From contig MGUG01000034.1 in NCBI GenBank assembly GCA_001799845.1, forward strand, positions 1 through 37,345: a stretch of 37,345 nucleotides of DNA. Direction: 5' to 3'. A model generated the notes under the pieces. The model saw only the letters and a list, made by a program, of their open reading frames with translations, did no database searches and was not told where the DNA came from. Both the position numbers and the translations under genes were made by a program. Position 1 is the stretch's first letter, and the number at the start of each line of letters is the position of its first letter. Origin of the DNA: Elusimicrobia bacterium GWC2_64_44 (GTDB lineage: Bacteria > Elusimicrobiota > Elusimicrobia > Elusimicrobiales > UBA9959). Shown here piece after piece: positions 15,298 to 23,665 of this stretch.

Positions 15298-17620
15298 TCC
15301 GGGTGAACTCCTCGCCCGCCGGTTCCTGCGCCGGGGGCTGGGCGGCTATCGCGGCCGCCTGCGAATTTAACTGATTCTCTATCTTGTCGAAGGCGATCTC
15401 CCAGCGGTTGGAGCCTTCCGGCTTGTGGATGTAGCCGCTGGTCTCGAGGATGCTGAGGATGTTGGTGGCGCGTGCCGAGGAGCCGAAGTGCGCCTTCAGC
15501 AGGTCCTGCGAGACGCGGCGCCGCTCCATTACCAGCCGCAGCGCGGCTATCATCTCTTCTGAGGAGCTGCCCTTGCCGGTGCCGGCGGTTTCCTCGTCGT
15601 CCTCCACCAGCGGCATGTACGCCGGGGAGCCCTGGGTTTTGAGATATTCCACCACGCGGCTGATCTCGGCCTCGGAAACGTAGGCGCCCTGTATTCGCAG
15701 CGGCTTAGGTGATTCCTTGGTGAGGTACAGCAGGTCGCCCTTGCCTATAAGGGCCTCCGCGCCGCCCTCGCCCAGGATGACGCGGGAATTGGTGGAGGAG
15801 GTCACCTTCAGCGCCACGCGCGCCGGCAAGTTGGCCTTGATGACGCCGGTGATGACGTCCACCGACGGCTGCTGGGTGGCCAGCACCAGGTGGATGCCCA
15901 CGGCGCGGGCCATCTGCGCCAGGCGCTGGATGTTCTCCTCTACGACGTTCTTGGCCTGCACCATCAGGTCGGCCAGCTCGTCGATGACGACGATGATATA
16001 GTATTCGCGCGGCTCGTTGTTGGCGTCGGCCCACTTATTGTAGCCGGCTATGTTCTTGACGCGCGCCTTCTCGAACTTCTTGTACCGCTTCATCATCACG
16101 CGGGTCAGCGCGGCCAGGGTCTTGGCGGCGTCCTTGGCGTCGGTGATGACCTCCACCCTGTCGGCGGTCACCTTCGGGTCGTAGAGATAGGGTACGCCCT
16201 GGTAGGTGCTGAGCTCCAGGCGCTTGGGGTCGATGAAGACGAACTTCACCTCGTCCGGAGTGCGGCGGTACATGATGGAAAGGATCAACGACTGGAGGAA
16301 GACGCTCTTGCCCGAGCCCGTGGACCCGGCCACCAGCAGGTGGGGCATGTCCTCCAGGTCGGCCATGGCCATGGAGCCCTCGGAGTGGCGGCCGATGGCG
16401 AACATCAGCGGCTCCTTCCTGGCGGTGAAGGCCTGGCTCTCCAGCACCTCGCGCAGGCCCACCTTGGCGCGCTTCTGGTTGGGGATCTCGAAGCCGATGG
16501 CGGACTTGCCGGGGATATGGCCCGTCACGCGGATGCCGACGGCCTTCATGGCCAGGGCCACGTCGTTGCCCAGCGAGACGATGGAGCTGATCTTGACGCC
16601 GGGGGCGGGGGTCACCTCGTAGCGCGTGATGACGGGGCCCGGGTAGATGTCCGCCACGTAAGCGGCTATCTCGAAACTCTTGAGCGTCTCTTCCAGCTTC
16701 TGCTTGGAGGCGGCCATTTCGGCGTCGCTGGGGCCGCCGAAGCCGGTCTCGGCAGAGGCGGAGAGCAGGTCGGTGGACGGAAACTTGAAATCCCTGAAAA
16801 CGGGGCCGGCGTATTTCTTGGCGGGTTCTTTCTCCCCCGCGGCTTCGCCCTTTTCAGGCGCGGCGGACTTCCGGGCTTCCGGCGGCGTTTCCCTGGCCAT
16901 GTCCGGGCGCACTATCTGCGTCTTGGGCGGCACGAAGCTCAGGGCCGCTTCCTTTTCAGGGGCGGGCTTGAGGGCGGCGGCTTCGGGGATAGGCTTGGCC
17001 TCGTAGACCGGGCCTTCCGCTTTTTCCTTATCAGAGATGATCTTGAGCTTGGCGTTCAGTTCGCGCTTGGCGTTGATCCAGTTGCGGTAATCGTCCGCGG
17101 CCGTGGAGGCGAGGGCTTTGAGCACCTTGCGCCAGGAGATGTTGAAAAGTATCTGCACCCCTGCGAACAGGATGAAGGCGGACAGCAGGCCCGCGCCCAC
17201 CCCGCCGACCATGCTGAACAGCACCTGGTCGATGAAGCCGCCCAGCATGCCGCCGGCCGGGTCCCACGGGCCGAAATGCGTGTTGAGCCGTTCGATGATG
17301 GCCGACAGCGCCCCTAATATAAGGAATATGCCGGAGGTGAGCGTGATCAGCCCCTGCAGCGGTTTCTTGAGGTTGAGGAGCAGCGCGACCAGGCCGTAGA
17401 GGAAGATGAAAGGGAACAGGTAGGCCGTGTTTCCCAGGAACCCCATGAAGGCCCAATTCACTTTCTCGCCGATGATCCCGCGCTGGCCGGAGTTGAACAG
17501 CAGCACCCAGATCAGCCAGATGTTGAAGGCGAAGGCCCCCAGCCAATAGAGGGCGTAAGAAAGCGCCGAGGGTTTCTTTTTCCCCTGGGCCTGTGCTCTG
17601 TTTCTAGCTAAGTCGCGCAT
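15290..17620 (-). CDS. ftsK: DNA translocase FtsK/SpoIIIE
   Basis: 776 residues. The N-terminus has four to five membrane segments (about 25-165). An Ala/Glu/Pro/Lys linker (about 190-290) precedes the motor: the alpha/beta domains hold Walker A GSTGSGKS (about 432-439), FIDPKRLEL, and the Walker B VVIDELADLM (about 540-550). ATQQPSVDVITG and the ILGEGGAEALIG segment are typical. A C-terminal winged-helix gamma domain (about 695-755; SQDLLKAHFGSSARATNIL) would read the KOPS-like orienting sequences. It pumps DNA at the septum to finish chromosome segregation. The linker is short, as in SpoIIIE-like members. It is 28 bp after the small winged-helix gene and overlaps lolA. Confidence 0.97.
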   Translation of the reverse strand: MRDLARNRAQAQGKKKPSALSYALYWLGAFAFNIWLIWVLLFNSGQRGIIGEKVNWAFMGFLGNTAYLFPFIFLYGLVALLLNLKKPLQGLITLTSGIFLILGALSAIIERLNTHFGPWDPAGGMLGGFIDQVLFSMVGGVGAGLLSAFILFAGVQILFNISWRKVLKALASTAADDYRNWINAKRELNAKLKIISDKEKAEGPVYEAKPIPEAAALKPAPEKEAALSFVPPKTQIVRPDMARETPPEARKSAAPEKGEAAGEKEPAKKYAGPVFRDFKFPSTDLLSASAETGFGGPSDAEMAASKQKLEETLKSFEIAAYVADIYPGPVITRYEVTPAPGVKISSIVSLGNDVALAMKAVGIRVTGHIPGKSAIGFEIPNQKRAKVGLREVLESQAFTARKEPLMFAIGRHSEGSMAMADLEDMPHLLVAGSTGSGKSVFLQSLILSIMYRRTPDEVKFVFIDPKRLELSTYQGVPYLYDPKVTADRVEVITDAKDAAKTLAALTRVMMKRYKKFEKARVKNIAGYNKWADANNEPREYYIIVVIDELADLMVQAKNVVEENIQRLAQMARAVGIHLVLATQQPSVDVITGVIKANLPARVALKVTSSTNSRVILGEGGAEALIGKGDLLYLTKESPKPLRIQGAYVSEAEISRVVEYLKTQGSPAYMPLVEDDEETAGTGKGSSSEEMIAALRLVMERRRVSQDLLKAHFGSSARATNILSILETSGYIHKPEGSNRWEIAFDKIENQLNSQAAAIAAQPPAQEPAGEEFTRNE

Positions 17621-17648
17621 GGTTGTCGCGCGCGCCGGGCGGCGTGCG

Positions 17649-17873
17649 CTATTTTTCGGTCAGTACTACCCTGAAATTGAGGTCCTTGGGATAAAGCGCC
17701 ACTTTGCCCTGCGCCGCCAGCCAGCCGAGGGCCAGGTAGAGCGACGAACTGGAAAGGTGCAGCTTCAGCTTCAGGTCCCAGGACGAGGCGTCGCCGCCGG
17801 CCGCCTTGAGGGTCTCAAGGAGGTTCCCGGCGGTCTGCGCCAGCGTGTCGGTGAATTTGGCGGCGTCCTGCAT
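17649..17873 (-). CDS. Small winged-helix protein (DUF2582-like)
   Basis: 74 residues with the layout of the DUF2582 winged-helix family: an N-terminal helix (AGNLLETLKA), SSWDLKLKLHLSSSSLYLALGWLAAQGKV, and a beta hairpin ending LNFRVVL. Such proteins are small, often lie near metabolic or envelope genes and may bind DNA or act as adaptors; no function is established. The ATG is preceded by AGAGG in the end of accB, and the two genes are one base apart, so they are likely coupled. Confidence 0.82.
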   Translation of the reverse strand: MQDAAKFTDTLAQTAGNLLETLKAAGGDASSWDLKLKLHLSSSSLYLALGWLAAQGKVALYPKDLNFRVVLTEK

Positions 17874-17874
17874 G

Positions 17875-18351
17875 TTACCTCTTCACCCGGAACATGTCGG
17901 CGTTGGGCTCGAGCGCCTTGCCGTTCTCCTGGATAACTTTTTCAATGACGCAGTTGAACTCGGCCTTGATCTCGTTGAAGACCTTCATGGCTTCGATCAC
18001 ACAGATGACCTGGCCTTCCTTTATGGCGTCGCCCTCGCGGACGTAGGGCGGGCTGGACGGGCTGGGCGAGCGGTAGAAAATACCGGACATGGGGGCCTTG
18101 ATGGTTTCCCCCGCCACGGCCGGGGCCTGCTGGCTGGCGGACGCGGAGGAGGGCTTGGCGGCCGGCTGCTGTATGGCGCCGGGCGCGAAAACGGGGATCT
18201 GGTGCACGGCGTTGTTGTGCTTGCGCACCAGCTTGATGTAGGTGCTGTCCTTGGAAAACTCGATGACCTCCAATTTGTTGGAGTTCATGAACTGGTAGAA
18301 CTTCTGAACCTGGTCGAAAGCGGTTTCCTGGGTCTTGGTGGTTTTTTTCAT
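17875..18351 (-). CDS. accB: Biotin carboxyl carrier protein of acetyl-CoA carboxylase
   Basis: 158 residues, usual for AccB. The N-terminal helix (FDQVQKFYQFMNSNKLEVIEFSK) is followed by a Pro/Ala/Ser linker (about 56-80) and the biotinyl domain (82-158), with the biotin-attachment lysine K123 in EAMKV and the thumb-type insert YRSPSPSSPPYV. It carries carboxybiotin between biotin carboxylase and the carboxyltransferase in malonyl-CoA synthesis. accC usually follows accB but is not beside it here. The ATG has GGAGAG upstream. pnp lies 60 bp upstream across the hairpin at 18375-18405. Confidence 0.96.
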   Translation of the reverse strand: MKKTTKTQETAFDQVQKFYQFMNSNKLEVIEFSKDSTYIKLVRKHNNAVHQIPVFAPGAIQQPAAKPSSASASQQAPAVAGETIKAPMSGIFYRSPSPSSPPYVREGDAIKEGQVICVIEAMKVFNEIKAEFNCVIEKVIQENGKALEPNADMFRVKR

Positions 18352-18374
18352 TGGCTGCTCTCCGGGATAGGGAT

Positions 18375-18405
18375 TCCGGCCCCCGCGACTGGCGCGGGGG
18401 CCGGA
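18375..18405 (-). promoter_or_regulatory. Strong intercistronic hairpin between pnp and accB
   Basis: A 13-bp stem (18375-18387 with 18393-18405) and a 5-base loop fill most of the 60-bp gap. It has no U-tract on the minus strand, so it is not a standard terminator. It may stabilise the upstream 3' end, act as an RNase III site, or reduce expression of downstream genes. Confidence 0.6.
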
Positions 18406-18411
18406 TCTTAC

Positions 18412-20550
18412 TTACTTCCTTACGGGCTGTACGGGCTGGCCGGGCTGCTGCAGGAGCACGCGGCGGGAGAGGCGGTACTTGCCGTTGTTCTCCTCTATGC
18501 ACTTTACCTCTATAACCTGGCCCATCTTCAGGACGTCTTCCACGCGGTTGATGCGCTTCACGTCGATCTCGGAGATGTGCAGGAGGCCTTCCTTGCCGGG
18601 CAGCACTTCGACGAAGGCGCCGAAGTCCACGATGGACACTACGGTGCCCTTGTAGACCTTGCCCACTTCGACTTCCATGCTGAACTGCTCGACGAAGGTC
18701 TTGGCCGCTTCGAGGCTGGCCTTGTCGCAGCTCGAGATGAACACTGAACCATCGTCCTCTACGGCGATCTCGGCGCCCGTGCGCTCCTGGATGCCGCGGA
18801 TGTTCTTGCCGCCGGGCCCGATGAAGGCGCCGATCTTGTCGCGCGGGATCATCAGCTTCACGATGCGCGGGGCGAACTCGGAGATGTCGGCCCTGGGGGC
18901 CGGCAGGACTTTCTCCATGATGTCCAGGATGTGGTTGCGGCCGCGGTTGGCCTGCTCGATGGCCTGCTTCATGATGTCCATCGGGATGCCGGTCGCGAGC
19001 TTAACGTCCATCTGGAGCGCGGTCACGCCTTTGCGCGTGCCGGTGATCTTGAAGTCCATGTCGCCGAAGTGGTCTTCCAGGCCCGCGATGTCCGAGAGGA
19101 CCGCGAACTTGGCGCCGTCGGTGATCAGGCCCATCGCTATGCCGGAGCAGGCGGCCTTCAGGGGCACGCCGGCGTCGAACATGGCGAGGGAGCCGCCGCA
19201 TACGGTGGCCATCGACGAGGAGCCGTTGGACTCCAGGATGTCGGACACCAGGCGGATGGTATACGGGAAGACTTCTTCGGTGGGCAGCAGCGGCAGCAGC
19301 GCGCGCTTGGCCAGGTGGCCATGGCCTATTTCGCGGCGGCCGGGACCCCTGTCAGGCTTCACTTCGCCTACCGAGTAGCTCGGGAAGTTGTAGTGGAGCA
19401 TGAAGCGGTCGAAGGTCTTGCCTTCCAGCGCGTCGAGCATCTGCTTGTCGTCGGAGGTGCCCAGGGTGGCGGTCACCAGCGCCTGGGTCTGGCCGCGGGT
19501 GAACACGGCGGAGCCGTGGGTGCGGGGCAGGAAGCCGGGGTCGATGTTGATCTCGCGGATCTCGTCGGTCTTGCGGCCGTCGGTGCGGATCATGGTGGAC
19601 AGCGTTATGCGGCGCCAGACTTCGTACTTCACGTCTTCCACCACGGTCTTGGTCTGGTAGGAGGCGGTGAGGTCCGCCGGGTACTTGGCGGTCATTTCTT
19701 TCACCGCGTTGGCGGTGACCGCGTCGAGGGCGCGCTCCATGGCGTGCTTCTCGGGCTTGGAGGAGAGGATCTTCTCGATCTCGGGGCGGGCCATGGCTTC
19801 CACGGCGGCCTTGAGTTCGGGCTTGATCTCGGGGGTGGCGATGGGCGTCTTAACCTTGCCCACCTGCTCCTTCATCTTGATCTGCAGTTTGCAGAGCTTC
19901 TCGAGTTCGGGCTTGGCGGTTTCAAGGGCGCCGATGAGGTCGGAGCTGGGCAGCTCGTGGCCGCCGCCTTCCACCATCAGGATGCCCTGCAGCGTGCCGC
20001 AGATCACCATCTCCATTTCGGAGACGGCGCGCTGCTCGTTGGTGGGGTTCATGATGAACTTGCCGTCGATCTTGCCCATGCGCAGCGCGGCCACGGGGCC
20101 GTTCCACGGGATGTCGGAGATCATCAGCGCGGCCGAGGCCGAGTTGATGGCGATCACGTCGGCGTCGTTGACGCCGTCGAAGGACATCACCATGTTGACC
20201 ACCTGGGTCTCGGTGTTGAAGTAATCCGGGAACAGGGGGCGCACGGCGCGGTCGGTCAGGCGGGACGCCAGGACTTCCTTCTCGCGGGCTTTGCCCTCGC
20301 GCTTGAAGAAGCCGCCGGGGATCTTGCCGGCCGCGTAGGTGCGCTCTTTGTAGTCGCAGCTGAGCGGGACGAACGCCGGGGGCGTGTCCTTGGGCTTGTT
20401 GGCCTGCTGCGCGGTGGAGAGCACCACGGTGTCCCCGATGCGTATGATCACGGCGCCGCCGGCCTGCTTGGCGATGGCTCCGGTCTCGAACGAAATGGAC
20501 TTATCCCCCACCTGTTCTTCCAGGCGGAGCGGTTTAGGGTAATTTGTCAT
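18412..20550 (-). CDS. pnp: Polynucleotide phosphorylase
   Basis: The 712-residue length and architecture are standard: two RNase PH-like domains (about 10-140 and 310-540) around an all-helical domain. Features include FVPLSCDYKERTYAAGKIPGGFFKREG, RTHGSAVFTRGQTQALV, and VLSDIAGLEDHFGDMDFKITGT, which contains catalytic Asp residues. A KH domain follows (about 560-620; IGAFIGPGGKNIRGI), then an S1 domain (about 628-700; VGKVYKGTVVSIVDFGAFVEVLPGKEGLLHISEI). It degrades RNA 3' to 5' by phosphorolysis and is a degradosome component. It follows rpsO by 3 bp, the ancient rpsO-pnp pair. Confidence 0.98.
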   Translation of the reverse strand: MTNYPKPLRLEEQVGDKSISFETGAIAKQAGGAVIIRIGDTVVLSTAQQANKPKDTPPAFVPLSCDYKERTYAAGKIPGGFFKREGKAREKEVLASRLTDRAVRPLFPDYFNTETQVVNMVMSFDGVNDADVIAINSASAALMISDIPWNGPVAALRMGKIDGKFIMNPTNEQRAVSEMEMVICGTLQGILMVEGGGHELPSSDLIGALETAKPELEKLCKLQIKMKEQVGKVKTPIATPEIKPELKAAVEAMARPEIEKILSSKPEKHAMERALDAVTANAVKEMTAKYPADLTASYQTKTVVEDVKYEVWRRITLSTMIRTDGRKTDEIREINIDPGFLPRTHGSAVFTRGQTQALVTATLGTSDDKQMLDALEGKTFDRFMLHYNFPSYSVGEVKPDRGPGRREIGHGHLAKRALLPLLPTEEVFPYTIRLVSDILESNGSSSMATVCGGSLAMFDAGVPLKAACSGIAMGLITDGAKFAVLSDIAGLEDHFGDMDFKITGTRKGVTALQMDVKLATGIPMDIMKQAIEQANRGRNHILDIMEKVLPAPRADISEFAPRIVKLMIPRDKIGAFIGPGGKNIRGIQERTGAEIAVEDDGSVFISSCDKASLEAAKTFVEQFSMEVEVGKVYKGTVVSIVDFGAFVEVLPGKEGLLHISEIDVKRINRVEDVLKMGQVIEVKCIEENNGKYRLSRRVLLQQPGQPVQPVRK

Positions 20551-20553
20551 TTG

Positions 20554-20823
20554 TTATTTCCTCAAGCCTAAAGCTTTGATGACCTTCTTGTACTCTTCCC
20601 GGTTGTTGGCTTCCAGGTAGGACAGAAGGCGCTTGCGCTGCGAGACCAGCTTGGACAGTCCCCGCTTGGAGGCGTGGTCCTTGGGGCTGGCGATGAGGTG
20701 CTTGGAAAGATACTGGATGCGCTCGGTCACCAGTGCGACCTGCACGGAGGCGGAGCCGGTATCGTTGGGTTTAGCGGAGAACTTCTCCGTGATCTCTCTG
20801 GTCTTGTTCTTGGTTAATGCCAT
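20554..20823 (-). CDS. rpsO: 30S ribosomal protein S15
   Basis: 89 residues, exact S15 length. Conserved features: FSAKPNDTGSASVQVALVTERIQYLSKHL, SPKDHASKRGLSKLVSQRKRLLSYL, and the end YKKVIKALGLRK. S15 is a primary binder of 16S rRNA helix h22. It is the first gene of a nine-gene leftward operon and follows a perfect TATAAT promoter (20874-20903). In other bacteria S15 represses its own mRNA through the leader; the 50-base leader here has no obvious structure. Confidence 0.98.
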   Translation of the reverse strand: MALTKNKTREITEKFSAKPNDTGSASVQVALVTERIQYLSKHLIASPKDHASKRGLSKLVSQRKRLLSYLEANNREEYKKVIKALGLRK

Positions 20824-20873
20824 TGTATATACACTCTCTTTGTTGTAGGTTATGTTCCTTATTGTCGTTTCCT

Positions 20874-20903
20874 ATTATATTAATTACTTATCTCTCCAGT
20901 CAA
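20874..20903 (-). promoter_or_regulatory. Promoter of the rpsO-pnp operon
   Basis: On the minus strand: TTGACT (complement of 20898-20903), an 18-base spacer, and a perfect TATAAT (complement of 20874-20879). It lies in an AT-rich stretch 50 bp upstream of the rpsO ATG. Confidence 0.78.
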
Positions 20904-20909
20904 CGAAAT

Positions 20910-20929
20910 GCCCCCCGCTTCCGGGGGGC
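20910..20929 (-). terminator. Terminator hairpin of the three-gene envelope operon
   Basis: GCCCCCCG (20910-20917), loop CTTC, CGGGGGGC (20922-20929): a perfect 8-bp stem with tetraloop. The downstream tract on the minus strand (ATTTCGTT) is only moderately U-rich, so termination may be partial and some transcript could read into rpsO. Confidence 0.65.
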
Positions 20930-20957
20930 TGCCGCGTGAAAAAACCTTGTTTCCCCG

Positions 20958-23609
20958 CTATTTTATCTCCCAGTAGCCCCCGGACTCGGTCTTTTTGATC
21001 CTGGCTGAGTTCCCCTCCACCGTCACCGTCTCGTAAACGGAGGAATTCTCCTCCCGCCTGATGTTCTTCTGGTAGATGCGGCTCTTTATGGCCATGCTGT
21101 AGGAGGCCGCGTAGCTGCCGGGCGAGTTGTTCACCACCTGCAGGCCGGTGATAGAGACCGTTATCTCGTCATAGATCCGGAAGATGTTGCGGAACTGCTC
21201 CTCCAGGTCTGTTGCCGTGGTGCCGTCCCCGGCGGTCCAGTCCGGGGCTATGAACTGCATGACCTTGGCCGCGTTGCGGCCCTGGTAGGCCCGCGCGAAA
21301 TCCTCGTACATCTTTCTCACCACGGCCAGGCCGGGGTCGCTGCGGTGCTGCGCGGCCTGCACCTCCGCTCCCCGCCGGGCATCGGAGATCGCCTTGCCTT
21401 TAGGCCCCCCCCAGAAAGCCCCGGTAAGTTTTTCCAGCTCGTCGCGCTTGGCCCCGGCCTGCACGGTCCAGAAGCCGGTGCGCTCCAGCAGCGCGTGGCC
21501 GAAGAGTTCCGCCTTGCGCGTCTCTTCTATGATCCGGGCCTGCTCCTGTTCCGCTTTCTGCACCGGTTCGAACAGCTTCTCCACTGCCTTGCCGTACTCC
21601 TCGTCTGGCAGCGAGCCCAGTCGCGCGAGGTCGCCGGCGGTGTTGGCTTTGAAGGCCGAGATCGCCCGCGTATAAACCGCCACCAGCCTGGTCTCCTGCG
21701 CCCTCAGGTATTTCAGCGCGGCCTCCGCGGCGAAGATCTGCTCGGCGCCGGCGCCGCCGGAGAAATGCGTGCCGTCGGCGCCGTTGAGGCTGGGCGAGTG
21801 GCCCTCCAGCTTTTTCAGCGCGGCGGCCATCTCGTCCTTGTGCGCCTTGTTGGCGGCCATGCCGGCGATGCTGCCGGCCTCGCTCCTGGCCGGCGAGGCG
21901 TCCAGGCGCTGCAGTTCGTCGTACCGGGCGTACAGGTCGCTGTAGACCAGCGCGCCGGCAGCGTAGAGCCGCTGCGCTTCGGCGAAGGCCGGCTTGGCCG
22001 CCGCCACCCGGGCTTCCAGGTTGGCCAGGTCGTATTTTCCGTCGTAGGAGAATTCCATGACAAAGTTGTGCCCCAGCGTGTTCAGGATCTCGAAGTGCTT
22101 GGCCGCCTCGGCGGTGAGTTTCTCCATGCGGGCCGCGGCCTGCGGCCTATGCTCTTTGAACGCCTGGTGCCTGGCCGCGAGCGCGGCCATGAATTCTTTT
22201 GTCTCGGAGTAGATGGCGTCCTTCTGCGCCCGCGCCTTGGCGGCTACGGCCGCGAACTTGCCCTCCAGCCCCTCGGTGCCCTGCAGGTAGGTCTCGGCGT
22301 ATTTCAGCGGGAGCTCGTAGTAGGAGTTCCAGAGCGTCATGTTCTTTAGATCGTCTGGTTCCGGCACATGATACCCCAGCGGCTTGTAGGCGTTGTAGGC
22401 CGAGCGCCACTGGCCAAGACTGCCGGCTATGCCGGTTATGAACGGCTCGATCCTGGCCTTGATGTCGGCGCGCTGCGTTTCCAGCCCCGCGCGGCAGGCA
22501 GCTATGCTCCTGGCCGCGCTGTCCGCCGAGTATTCTACGGACTCCATCCGCATATAGGTGCGCTCACCTCCGAGATTTTCCTCCTGGTAGGCCAGTCCGG
22601 CGTAGAGGTCCTGCAACTCGTCGCCGGCCTGGAAGCGGACGTTCCCCTTGGGCCGGCTTACGCCCGGCCAGGCCTCGTCGGCGGCTTTCTTGGCGCGGTT
22701 TATAGCTGCGCTGAGGGAAGCTATATATTTATCAATGGCCGCCTGCATCTTGCGGCGCTTTTCTTCCGGCGTGTCCTGCGGGCCGGCCTGCGGCGCGGGC
22801 ACCTCAGCGGGGCGCGAGACTTCCGTGTTCACGAGGCCGGCCGGTCTGGCTTTCTTCGCCTCCTCGTAGGCTTTCTCGGCCGCTTTCTGTTCCTTGTCCT
22901 TTAACAGGGCGCCCTCTGCCGCAAGTTTCCTGGCTTCCGCCAGCGCGTCGTCGATAAGTTTGTCGGCGGCCTTGATCTTCGTTGCCGTAGCCTCGACCTC
23001 GCTTTCCATGTCCAGTATCATCTGGCGCAGTTCGGGCAGCTTGTCCTGGAGCGTCCTGCCGTCGCCGTCGTTCTCGAGCAGCTGCTTGGCCTTGAGGAGC
23101 GCGGCCACGTTGTCGCGCGAGAGCTGGCCCTTGAGCTCGTTCTCGTCGAACTTGTTAAAGACGAAGACGCCGGCCTTGGCCGCGTCGCTCCAGCCCGGCA
23201 CGCCGAGGGCTTCTTTGCCGGCCTCTACCGCGCCTTTCTGGGCGATGTACTTGCCGGCTACCTTTATCCCCTCCCTGGAGAGCACGCTGAGCCCCTGCGT
23301 GGTGGCCAGGGCCACGCCGCCGGCGCCGACTGTGGCTACCGTAAAGCCTACCTCGGCCACCTTGCAGGCCTTGGCGAAATTGTCCCGGCGTATCATGTCT
23401 TCCACCACTATCTTGGTCTGGTTCAGGCGGTTCAGGGTTTCCAGGTTGGAACTCTGCTGCTTTATGGATTCTCCGAGCGTCTTGCGGTGGAATGCGACGG
23501 AGTGTGAGAGCCAGCCGAGGTCGTTCTGCGCGTCGGCATAGGTCTTGGGCGCGGCCGCGGCCGGCAGGCTGCCGGCCAGGAGCGTCAGGGAGAGGAGAAG
23601 TGTTTTCAT
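20958..23609 (-). CDS. Large exported helical protein with C-terminal NTF2-like domain
   Basis: 883 residues. The ATG at 23609 is chosen because it opens a clear signal peptide (MKTLLLSLTLLAGSLPAAAA); an upstream in-frame extension to 23762 would bury it and overlap the neighbour. After the signal, residues about 25-700 are mostly long charged helices, with a coiled-coil stretch around 195-290 and many Ala/Lys/Glu runs. The last 120 residues (from about 760) look like an NTF2-fold domain: YEDFARAYQGRNAAKVMQFIAPDW, then alternating strands up to ARIKKTESGGYWEIK. I do not recognise a named family. It is probably periplasmic. It is the last gene of the operon with 23666 and 24906, and the 408-residue protein upstream carries a similar domain. 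Confidence 0.82.
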   Translation of the reverse strand: MKTLLLSLTLLAGSLPAAAAPKTYADAQNDLGWLSHSVAFHRKTLGESIKQQSSNLETLNRLNQTKIVVEDMIRRDNFAKACKVAEVGFTVATVGAGGVALATTQGLSVLSREGIKVAGKYIAQKGAVEAGKEALGVPGWSDAAKAGVFVFNKFDENELKGQLSRDNVAALLKAKQLLENDGDGRTLQDKLPELRQMILDMESEVEATATKIKAADKLIDDALAEARKLAAEGALLKDKEQKAAEKAYEEAKKARPAGLVNTEVSRPAEVPAPQAGPQDTPEEKRRKMQAAIDKYIASLSAAINRAKKAADEAWPGVSRPKGNVRFQAGDELQDLYAGLAYQEENLGGERTYMRMESVEYSADSAARSIAACRAGLETQRADIKARIEPFITGIAGSLGQWRSAYNAYKPLGYHVPEPDDLKNMTLWNSYYELPLKYAETYLQGTEGLEGKFAAVAAKARAQKDAIYSETKEFMAALAARHQAFKEHRPQAAARMEKLTAEAAKHFEILNTLGHNFVMEFSYDGKYDLANLEARVAAAKPAFAEAQRLYAAGALVYSDLYARYDELQRLDASPARSEAGSIAGMAANKAHKDEMAAALKKLEGHSPSLNGADGTHFSGGAGAEQIFAAEAALKYLRAQETRLVAVYTRAISAFKANTAGDLARLGSLPDEEYGKAVEKLFEPVQKAEQEQARIIEETRKAELFGHALLERTGFWTVQAGAKRDELEKLTGAFWGGPKGKAISDARRGAEVQAAQHRSDPGLAVVRKMYEDFARAYQGRNAAKVMQFIAPDWTAGDGTTATDLEEQFRNIFRIYDEITVSITGLQVVNNSPGSYAASYSMAIKSRIYQKNIRREENSSVYETVTVEGNSARIKKTESGGYWEIK

Positions 23610-23627
23610 ATTTATCGGATAAAGCGG

Positions 23628-23651
23628 CGGCGCCGGTACTGCACGGCGCCG
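23628..23651 (-). other. Intercistronic hairpin
   Basis: CGGCGCCG (23628-23635) and CGGCGCCG (23644-23651), each self-complementary, form an 8-bp stem with an 8-base loop in the 56-bp gap. There is no U-tract, so it may tune transcript stability between the two exported-protein genes. Confidence 0.4.
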
Positions 23652-23665
23652 CGCTGCTTTGTGCT

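Noticed and set aside
15890-17317. 475-codon plus-strand open frame opposite ftsK
   Set aside because: Antisense shadow with the same Gly/His/Leu bias; FtsK motifs are complete on the other strand.
18931-20571. 546-codon plus-strand open frame opposite pnp
   Set aside because: Gly/His/Val-rich antisense shadow of a strongly recognised gene; no ribosome site, no domain.
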